From: Cylicocyclus nassatus
Taxonomy: Eukaryota > Nematoda > Chromadorea > Rhabditida > Strongylidae
Assembly: GCA_958299035.1 (NCBI GenBank)
Contig: CATQJL010000001.1
Location: forward strand, 33,193,767-33,257,766
Length of the DNA stretch: 64,000 nucleotides
Direction of reading: 5' to 3'
Below, in pieces: positions 55,673 through 64,000 of this stretch (position 1 is the stretch's first letter; every line of letters begins with the position of its first letter). The notes beneath the pieces were generated by a model, which was not told the DNA's origin, searched no databases, and was given only the letters and a program-made list of their open reading frames with translations. Both the position numbers and the translations under genes were made by a program.

Positions 55673-56947
55673 ATATCAATGTTTGATGTGTATAGTGCAT
55701 CTGTCAAAACGTTCGAATTCTTTAGGATCCTTTAGAATGAGATACAATTTATTCTTTATATTTCGGCCGGTTGAAGCTTTTTGGTGTTTCTGGCTGCAAA
55801 CTCAAGATGGATTTGAAATAGTGCGAAATCGAGAACGTCGCCTTGTAGAGCTTACTTTGCTCTATGAAATATACCTGGAATCAAGAAGTTCATGACTTAT
55901 TGCGACTAAAATCAAAACGGACGGAACTTATGGGACACCCTGAAGTTATCTGAAAGTTAAAACAACGAAGAAAAGAGTACCGGAGTTTGGCTGTGGTCTT
56001 AGATCTCTGCGGATTCTCAACCAAACCCTGTAACATTATATATGATTTTGATCGTCATGACACGTCTGGAAGCACTGACAACGTTGCAGGCGTTGAAAAT
56101 TACTCATTAAGAGATAAACCAGCATTTTCCTCGACTTCTCGGCGCAAGATTCAAACGCTGTTTCACGTCTGTAATAAACTCTAACAGCTTTTTTTAACTT
56201 TTTGAACTTGATGATAGCCTAAAAAAAGCTTATAAGAGGAATTTTGTCTCAAGTTTTAGTGAAAATGCATACAAAAACCTTTCCTTTGACGTAAAGAAAC
56301 TATATAAACGCAGCTTTTCTGGTTTTGCCGTGATTTTGTGAGGATACTATCCATATGCATGCTTTATTCACATTTATTTCGATTTGGTTATGATCTTGAC
56401 ATTCGAGACTTCGCCCAGGATGACTCAACTCGGATGACTGATTTTTTCCCGAAAAGGTCTTGTTTTTTATGCCGCCGTGAAGGTTACCAGAGTACATGGC
56501 TTTATGTATAGGTATGATTGTGAAAGTTTAGGTGCGATTACAGTAGGGACAGAAAGGGGGAGATATGATCATGCACAGCAACAAAGAGCTAAAAAATAAA
56601 AGAAACGAGTACATGCGAGTAAGCAGATGTCTATGTTAACTCAGGCTAGAAACTTTCCACAGTCGCAATTTTTGATTACATATGCGTTAAGCGTTTAGAA
56701 TAGCGATAAATGGTAATGATCTTATTTGTGAAATGCTTTGCTGTAAAGCTATTACCTAGATCAACATAAATGAAAAAATGAGGAAAACGAGCACGTAAGA
56801 GTTTATACAAACATGTTGCATCCAAACTTGCGATTTAATAACGAAAGTTTTTGAGCGAACTGGTAAAAATTTGAACATGAGGTCTGTGCAAGCTCTACAT
56901 AGGTAAAGGCAATAGTAACATCTTGGCCCGTAGTAAAGCTTGATCAG
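55673..56947. other. Non-coding stretch
   Basis: A single GGGACACCCTG terminus at 55931. No supported exon. Confidence 0.4.
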
Positions 56948-57049
56948 TTGAGGTGAACTCAACTTAACCCATCAGTTCACCGCACGTGAGGTGAACTGAT
57001 GACCGCCCACCCTACCATGCTATAAGATGGTCAAGTCAACTGATAGTTG
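56948..57049. promoter_or_regulatory. Cluster of three perfect dyads
   Basis: GTTGAG-N5-CTCAAC (56948-56964), ATCAGTTCACC-N8-GGTGAACTGAT (56971-57000) and GTCAACT-N3-AGTTGAC (57033-57049) occur within 102 bp and share a TCAAC/TTCACC theme. They could be binding sites for dimeric factors such as nuclear receptors, or the remains of a MITE. No adjoining gene start was found. Confidence 0.35.
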
Positions 57050-58415
57050 ACGATCTGTCCACCTGCTGCAGTCAACTCTTCCACATCAGTTAACGTTCAA
57101 GTCACCTCAACGTGAACGGATGTTAGAGTGATCCAAATAGTGTGTAGAAGAGGAGACGCAGACAAGAGGTGACTGCATCTAACATAAGTTACTCCTGAGT
57201 AACTTACGATACACACAGCTTTGCCAAAAAATGCAGACAAAATAGGCGCAAAACTGCACAACCGCGCCCGAAAAGGAGAGGATCGATGAACAGCTGATTT
57301 TGGAGGAAAACAATAAAAGCGAATACTTTCCTTTTTTTGTAAACTTTACCGACTTTTTTTTTTTGAGAAGCTGTCCAAAACGAGAACTCATTCATTTATT
57401 TCATTGAATTCACGCCGCAAGCATTTCGTTTTTCCATAAAATTTTCGTTGCAAAGTGTATTTTTGTTTTATCCGTGTGTTTGCTAGGCGAATTCTTGATA
57501 GCGGTCATCATCGATTGCGATAATGGCCGCTATCAAAGATCGCCCGCGATGCAGCAAAAGATGTGTCGCGACGGAGTCGAACCACAGCCGTGCGCGTTTA
57601 ATTCCAATCACTTACCCGTTTCACCAAATCGGATCGAGTGGTTCCTTTCTCAAGAACACACTTGATCATAATGTCTAGAAAGCGATCCGCATCCAGATCA
57701 ATAGGTCGACGCATGCTGGACTGAGGCGCAATGACCTCAACTTCGGTCCGCGTCTCGAGAGACGCCCTGATGGGGGGTTTACTACGGGCCCTTATGTCAA
57801 CTTTTACCTTTCAAAAAAAACACGTTGAAGAACGGAGCTACATGTTTTGTAAAAGACATTTCTTGATTGTTCTCATCAACATTGGTCTATACCTGTGGAA
57901 TAGAATGTTTTTCAAGAGCAAGTGGAGTGATTGATTTTATCGAACTACGTCCAGTGTTCCGGATATGGTTTAGAAATATCCCTGTTGCTCGGTTTCCATC
58001 GCAGACTCCAACTTGAATGGTATCATAATATATAAAATCATAGCCGCAATTTGAAAATGCGGCACAGAGCGGGAAAGCGAGCGGTGGTCCCGGCGCGCGC
58101 GCCCTGTTTTTCACGGCTGCCACCGCTCGCTTTCCTGCCATTACTAAGGAAAACTCTTTTTCTTTCTTTTTTTTCTCTCTCTTCCCCCTTCTCTCTCCCC
58201 TCCCTCTCCCTCTTCCTTCCCCTTTCTCTCTCTCTCTTTCCGTAAAGACAAGTCTTGGTTAGGTCCACCTCGTTCCGAAAACCATGTGATCGGATTGGTG
58301 TGAGCACTGCCTTCAACTTCACATTGAAAACACTGAGAGTGCGTCGCAGTTGTTAGTTTTGCATGATCGAGCTCAAAGAGGAAATTGTTTCTATAGTTTA
58401 TTTTTGCCTTTTCAG
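57050..58415. other. Gene-poor stretch with a pyrimidine tract
   Basis: 58150-58241 is almost pure C/T on the plus strand. About 58027-58135 forms arms GCGGGAAAGCGAGCGGTGG / CCACCGCTCGCTTTCCTGC with a GC-rich loop. Its left side resembles 48177-48260 (ATATATAAA followed by GCGCAATT-like words). No supported gene. Confidence 0.45.
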
Positions 58416-58680
58416 GTGATCAAAAACCCTGTCTCCAATACCTGCCTGTAGGAAGTCGAAGAATTCTAACAACACTGAAGAACTTGTTGTACCAAACAAA
58501 CTCGTATCACGAAAGGATGAAGCTCCTCTTAGTCGTCATAGGTGGTATTGCTCGAGGAAAGGTTGGTCATGGATTCATGGAGTTGTTAGTGTTCGCGTAT
58601 ATAGAATGATTTCCTCAAACATGACGTAGGACAGGAAGTCATGATGGCCTACGTTGTTCCATGAATAGCGTTGCGACTGA
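58416..58680 (+). pseudogene. Exon of an unidentified gene with frame breaks
   Basis: Starts behind TTGCCTTTTCAG and ends at a GTAAGT donor. The frame reads YLPVGSRRILTTLKNLLYQT, HERMKLLLVVIGGIARGKVG, then after a one-base shift NDFLKHDVGQEVMMAYVV, and after a second one-base shift NSVATE at the donor. Protein-like sequence continuing across both breaks suggests two single-base deletions, either real decay or assembly errors. The family is not recognised. It is on the same strand and 2.2 kb upstream of the DDT-domain exons. Confidence 0.45.
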
Positions 58681-60869
58681 GGTAAGTAAATCTCAGCAAG
58701 TCTTTTCATGCCGTTTTTTTGTGTTCAGTTCGCCTCACCTTCAAAACTGGATATACCGCTCAGCATATCAGCAATGGCTTAGTTCGAGTCAGCATGTTTA
58801 TCTTGGCAATTTCCATGTTTTCCATAGTTGTCTACGTATCCGCAAGCTGATTCGTTGATTAGTACGAGTCCTGCGGTTACGCAACAACTTTGGTCAAAAC
58901 AATGTTTAGACGTCCTCGACATGCAGTGGTGAGATCCTTTACAAGTTGCGCTTACATACTATTCTCACATATTCTCATTAATTTTTTGAATTTTAGGACA
59001 GAAGCTCCGATCAACTGTTTCTTTCTTGGAAAAAGGGTGATCGAAAAAGCTTCCACATGTCATCTCCTCGTTCACTATTTTATTTACGAAAATCAACTAC
59101 GGTGATGAGATGAGTATGTTTTCTTCTGTCATTAGCGTGCATCGTAAACATACTCTGTCGTTACTGCAAATTTCTTCGATGGCGAGCATTTTCGATAATT
59201 GCGCTGTCTTCAAATGATCCGCTTTGTAATGCGCTTTGCTCAATCCTTCACTTTTTGCGCGCAAATCAGCTGTTTCCATAGTCATCCATGGACTATCCTT
59301 CGTATTTTTGCACCTTGTCCTCTACTCGCATATCGCTTCACTGACGAACGTTCTGTTTCAGCGGCCACGGAAGATGCCACGCCTTGCGAGGACGCATTCT
59401 ATCAGTCTTGCCCGCACTAATCGCTAAGGCAAGTCAGCTCATCCGCCAGGGAAACGTGCCAAACCCATACCCTGCGACAGAGTGTTGAAGTCAGAAGCGG
59501 ACCTGAGTGGAAGCTACCATGTGCAGAATCCCGCTGCAAATCAAATGATTTTTTCAAGATTGCTGCCCTCCACCGTCAGTTTAGCGCTAATTTTGAATTG
59601 TTTGTTAAAAGCTGCCAAAAGAGTAGTTGGAAGGAGCTATGTTGTCAACGTCTCAAAGAATCTAACAGCGCCTAAGAAACTCTCATTTTGATTTATTCTG
59701 AGGAGATGACTATCGGTGGAAATTGTGTCATTAACTTGTCAAGGATCTCATTGCTTTGACTCTGCGCTGTTTGTTGCAGTCTTGTCTTCTAGGTCTTGCA
59801 TCTTGCGTCGAGCACGCCCGGAGCTGAGTGCGCCCCTTCATTACGAACGGATTACGTAAGGAAGCTATATCGCAGCATGGCGAAGCGCAGTTCCTAAACC
59901 TTCCAGGAATACAGGAAGAAGCCAAGAAAAGAAGCGAAGCAGACCATAAGAATCAAGAACAAAAGCTTCTTTCCGCACAAATGTCGGTTGAGATCAAAAG
60001 CGAGGTATGTGAATTTCCAAATTCTGGTCATTCGTTCTCGGTGATTTTTCTTATATATACTGGATAAAAGTGTTTGCTTTGCGATTTGTTATCAAGAGTA
60101 TTCAGTGCTAGAACTGTAATTCTGCATATTTAACTTGTCAGAAACATCTTGTCGGAAATCCTATCACCAACTATGCGATATATCACCATACGTTCAAAGA
60201 CATTTCGATTAGAGAGACATTCTCCCTTTTGTGAATATCCGATCTACCTGGCTTATTTTGACCATTTGTCAGAAATTCTCGAAGTAATCGTTGCGATTTC
60301 TTAATGAGGTATTTTGTGCTAGAACTGTAATTCTGAATCTTCAGCTTGCCAGTAACATCTTGTGTTTGAAGACGTTTCGATTCGGGAAATTTTCTCCCTC
60401 TTGCAGATATCTGACTTCTCCTCTAGCCAGTTGTCGGAAATCCTATCACCAAATATATGATATCACCATACACTGAGTGGCATTTTGTTGCTTCCCTTTT
60501 CATCAAAAGCTTAAAAGTAGCGGTAGAGGAAAGTCATCAGAAGCAAACACTCGAAACCGTGGATGTACGATGATGATGATGATGATAATAACTATGTTAC
60601 ATGCTTTGATTTCGAGTCACCATTTAGCGAGGAAGAGTATTCCAAACCTCAAGTAATTCCATAAGCTTTCTCCGCTTTAAACTCTCGTGTGCAACTCAGA
60701 ATGAGCTTGACAGCCTTGTTTACGATAATTTACTTTTTGGTGTTCCCGAAAGGTCGTCTAAAACTTGTGTAGCTGTAGCGATCAGCTTATAAATCTTATT
60801 CAGTGGTGACGTTAAGTTCATGAATTTGTGGTAAGCCTCCAGTGTGCAAGTCTGCCCTATTGCACTCAG
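58681..60869 (+). other. Possible further exons, unresolved
   Basis: Three exon-like pieces: about 59352-59470 behind TTCTGTTTCAG (a frame with LPALIAKASQLIRQGNV); about 59840-60003 ending at a GTATGTG donor (KEAISQHGEAQFLNLPG, EEAKKRSEADHKNQEQ); and about 60527-60652 with an acidic run (MYDDDDDDNNYVTCF) before GTAATT. They might be upstream exons of the DDT-domain gene, whose homologues have an acidic region before the domain, but I could not join them in phase. Confidence 0.3.
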
Positions 60870-62232
60870 AACCTTGGCAACTTCAACATGGTTGAGAGTG
60901 AGTGCCCTCGGTCACCATGGTTGGAGTTGCCAAAGGCGGATAAACCACCACTTGGACTTCCAGAAAGTATTCAGGATTTATTCCTATACCACTTGATATC
61001 TACTAGCACCATTGAGATGTGCCCAAACTGTTTCTGCTAATCATTTCTTATAACGTTTCTATTTTATATTTATTTTTCTATTTCAGCTTTCGAGCTTTTG
61101 TGCAGTTATTGGCATACGTTGCGATTGGCACCCTTTCTATTTGAAGATTTTTTGAGGCCTCATGTCGAATGACTCCTGCTTGGTGATATTCATGTCGAAC
61201 TCATTAGGATGTGTTCCAAACATGATGCTGAAAGCAGGTAAGCATCAACTATTACTACTGTATTCCTTTGGATTTCGCTCTTTAGTTTTCACTTTTTTTA
61301 TGACAAAATCAACAATGGGTATGATATAATCACAGCCTGTTAAGACTGTGACTTATGCTAAGAAGATTCTTTTTTTCATGAATTGAGGCTCGATCAATTG
61401 TTTTGATTTCTACCAATTTATTCCTTGTTCCGCTTAAGTACGCGTTATACTGCAAGAGTTCTCTAAAATTATATCGCTTTCGAATCAGAGAACCATATCT
61501 CTTAATCATACATAGGCGATTCATCGCAAGCAAAATGAGCTAGTCACTACGGACGCTGTCGGCGTCTGGCTGATTGAGTGCCATTTCATCCCCCTTGCCG
61601 TCTGCTGTCTCTTTCATAAACGAACTATCTTATTGGGATGTGACAGAGTCCAGTCTGTGCGTGCATGAGTTGCCTATACGTATTCATTGGAGTTTGCAAA
61701 GTGTGTTTCTTTTTACATGAGCTAGATGATATCTCAGGTGGACGAAATTAGTATGATACTTACGTGCTAAGGTCCCCCCTCCCCCCTCCCAGGCGAAGTT
61801 TAAGAAAAGCCTGTGATTTTGATCCCCTACCATACACTTACCGTAACTATAAAGGGTGACGTTCTCGTGTGGAAAAAGTGTGTTGTTCTTGAACAGCATG
61901 TCGAATGTTCCCTCTTAGAGGATTTCAACGAGATCTTAGATTTTGATCCTATACCGTAGGCTTACCCTAACCTCCCGAATGCCTTAGCATGCGGAATAAA
62001 TATTATATCCGTGATCAGCAGGTCGAATACCCTCCCCACCCTCCTTGCTAATCGGATGTCCAGCGAAACCCATGATTTTGAGTTTTTCGGTTGTATTAAG
62101 TGAAATGGTATCCATTGACCTTATACGTTCGCGAATATATGAGAACTCCAGAAAAATTCATGTTAGTGTGTTCTTCTTGTCGAAATAGTAAAAAAATGAA
62201 CTTGGAAATGGGCTATTCTGAAATGTCTGACA
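60870..62232 (+). pseudogene. nurf-1: NURF-301/BPTF-like DDT-domain exons
   Basis: Exon A (about 60870-61029) encodes WLELPKADKPPLGLPESIQD, like the PPL.LP.SS.DL stretch just before the DDT domain of BPTF. Exon B (61087-61237; TATTTCAG acceptor, GTAAGC donor) encodes FELLCSYWHTLRLAPFLFED, a stop, then LLLGDIHVELIRM, matching the DDT core (usual form LRLSPF.FEDF ... LL.E.H..LL). A joint of A to B at AACT|GTTTCT keeps the frame. Exon C (about 62104-62232) encodes WYPLTLYVREYMRTPEKF, comparable to the following TWPEVLR.Y segment. NURF-301 is the large subunit of an ISWI chromatin-remodelling complex. The TGA in exon B, the MITE at its downstream end and the lack of the PHD region suggest a partial, dead copy. 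Confidence 0.6.
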
Positions 62233-62311
62233 TTGAAGGCAGTGTCTGGGCAAAACGCGTTTTAAAAAATCGAGCACCATATGTCCATATTTGCTTGGAC
62301 GCTGCCTTCAA
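62233..62311. mobile_element. 79-bp MITE
   Basis: The ends TTGAAGGCAGTGTC and GACGCTGCCTTCAA are inverted. It resembles the ends of the MITE at 42290. It terminates the frame of the third DDT-region exon. Confidence 0.65.
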
Positions 62312-63236
62312 GTGTATCTCTTGCTTCTATGAAATTAGTTCCAAATCACGTCAAAAAGGTTGAGTTGAGTTTTTCTACTACAGTTTTGGGTACTTTAAGT
62401 GACGGCTACCCAGCATCCTTTCTAGCTTTCCTCAGAAATTGCTAAATGTTCTCAACTTTATGGACACGCGGTCGACATTGTAGAACGATATGTTGAGAAA
62501 GCAGAATTTCACGTTTTTCGTTTTGCAGTCAAACCATTTTTATGGTTTTACTGCATTTATTCTCATAGCAACTTTCCGAATAAGGACGCTTTTCTAGGCG
62601 GTCGTGCGTGATTTCCAAACTGCTTTGAGTGCCATGGTTCGTCATTAGAGAATCATGATGTTAGTGTCAAAGTGTCTTGCTATAGAAGAAAGGAAGGTGG
62701 GTTCGTTCACCAAGAGAACATGCTTACAGTAATCTGGGAACCCGACTTCTATACATGATTTCTTTAGGTCGGTTGGATTGTTCACTGGAAAAGCTTGATA
62801 ATTCATGATATGCAAATATATGTCGCCTTATGGCAACCCAAATGATTGATTTTACATAGCCAGCAAGCCTCGAGTGACCATGATGGAGGAGAGAAGCTAC
62901 GCATAGCATTACAAGAAGCGTTGATGTAGTAAAAGGTAATCTTGGCCTTTTTTAGAGTTTTATGAAAAATAAGAACCTGCCCATATTTGCCAATTCACAC
63001 TTCTTTTTCGTTTAGAAACGGAATCAACTTTTTGCTCCCGCTAGATCACCGAATCATGCTTTCCAACTGCTAACAAGAAAATCTGTTGCATTGATGCAGC
63101 AAGGGCCCATTGCCTTTCTCTTCTTGCTGTGGGAGTGGGGAAAATGTCTGCGCGTATAAATGCTACCAATGAACTGGTTTGAAAATCATTTCCGAGTAGT
63201 GTGGGGTGACAATGGTCATGGTGTTTTATTGTTAGA
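62312..63236. other. Non-coding stretch
   Basis: I looked for the next NURF-301 exons (PHD finger with paired Cys/His) and saw none. Confidence 0.4.
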
Positions 63237-63273
63237 CCAGTCCGAAGCGCCGCTTCGCGGCGCTCCGGACTGG
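63237..63273. repeat. GC-rich hairpin, 17-bp stem
   Basis: CCAGTCCGAAGCGCCGC, three bases, then GCGGCGCTCCGGACTGG; only one position does not pair. It could act as a terminator-like or processing structure, or be a MITE remnant. Confidence 0.8.
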
Positions 63274-63408
63274 CTGTGTGTGTGAAGTGGGATATGACTC
63301 TCAAAGTTAGAGCGTGGAAACCTTTTCTCCTCCAAAAGTATTGCGATTTCTCAGACACTCAACGAACTCGGGGATCATCAAAGTTAAATGTCAGGATCTC
63401 CTGCTTTA

Positions 63409-63610
63409 GGCCCGGACAGACTTCACGCGATTTGATCGTCGCGACTCAATCGCCGACATTTCCATTCATTTTCATTTCACATTCAAAAATTTCGGGCTGG
63501 AAAAGTATCACAACCGAAATGCAAGTTGATCGGCATGGAATGATGTTGTAACAGTTGTCTCGTCGCGATTCAGTCGCGACGATCAAATCGCGTGAAGTCT
63601 GTCCGGGCCT
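63409..63610. mobile_element. MITE with CCCGGACAG ends
   Basis: About 200 bp with inverted arms GGCCCGGACAGACTTCACGC / GCGTGAAGTCTGTCCGGGCC extending through GATTTGATCGTCGCGACT. Flanks are TTTA and TTAA, which may mark a TTAA-type target. No coding content. Confidence 0.7.
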
Positions 63611-64000
63611 TAAGTGGTTTACCGAGTTACATCATTAACCAAAGTGATAAATTAATCGCTTCCTCTCAGCTTTCTTTGCAACTCGCGTTTTATTGTCATT
63701 CCTGAGTTCTGAGCCAAACTGGCCCCCCCCCCAATTTTCATCCAAATGTTTCCTTTATAAACTGCCCAAACTACCGGTCTTTTCTCGCATTTTCAAATCC
63801 TTTCAATCTTACTTAATCGCTTTCTTTCGAGTCTAGCTCCAAAGATGCTGTTGAGAAAATGCGGCACCTTACACCTTTAAAGTCTGTGCACCGAATCAGG
63901 CCAAAATTGATGTGATGTGCTGTTTAACGCAAAGATTCTGCATCATGTCTGCGGTGTTAGGACTTGTCCGTTCCCACCTTTTCTTTGAACCCTCCTGCAA
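63611..64000. other. Non-coding end of the window
   Basis: No supported exon. A run of ten C lies at about 63722. Confidence 0.4.

Noticed and set aside
58416..58541. Alternative frame of the exon giving SKTLSPIPACRKSKNS
   Set aside because: This frame has a TGA immediately after the acceptor, whereas another frame is open and more protein-like.

Overview
The window is eukaryotic, AT-rich, poor in intact genes and very dense in transposable elements. It looks like a nematode, probably a clade V (strongylid or hookworm-like) species; this is an inference. The supports are short introns with GTAAGT-type donors and TTTCAG-type acceptors, an RTE-type retrotransposon with the C-terminal domain common in hookworm genomes, and a very large number of foldback elements and MITEs. 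A run of exactly 500 N (17014-17513) is an assembly gap. No rRNA, tRNA or CRISPR array was found.

Layout. 1-10 kb: AT-rich DNA with a solo LTR bounded by a 5-bp target duplication (5229-6037), a mariner-like MITE, a piggyBac-like MITE flanked by TTAA, and a 971-bp hAT-type MITE with an 8-bp duplication. 10.7-15.6 kb: a tandem duplication carrying two minus-strand copies of an unknown nematode-style gene. Both copies are broken, at different places, and one is also split by a 594-bp hAT-type element inserted in an exon. 15.8-22 kb: GC-rich foldback elements, the gap, a Tc1 transposase remnant, and a mariner-like element nested in a larger inverted-repeat element. 22.1-22.8 kb: an unidentified two-exon gene. 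23.5-36 kb: Helitron-like elements, foldbacks, a microsatellite and long stretches without genes.

36.8-44.1 kb is the most striking part. An old RTE retrotransposon is split by a 3.9-kb hAT-type element with a perfect 8-bp target duplication. That element carries, on its minus strand, exon and intron fragments of two conserved host genes: the HEAT-repeat region of splicing factor SF3B1, and the C-terminal exon of the ribosome-maturation factor SBDS. It therefore looks like a gene-capturing (Pack-type) hAT. A second MITE sits in the RTE reverse transcriptase.

46.9-57 kb holds mariner-like palindromes, a rearranged Helitron, a foldback element with a GCGGCC motif array spaced at exactly 30 bp, and the one convincing complete gene of the window: a five-exon minus-strand gene (51413-53114) for a 235-residue secreted protein of unknown family. 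58.4-62.3 kb holds plus-strand exon-like sequences, among them a DDT-domain stretch closely resembling the chromatin remodeller NURF-301/BPTF (nematode nurf-1) with an in-frame stop and a 79-bp MITE at its downstream end. The several single-base frameshifts in otherwise conserved exons mean that either pseudogenes or assembly indels must be considered. The coding remnants do not form an operon or pathway; their common theme is capture and disruption by transposons.
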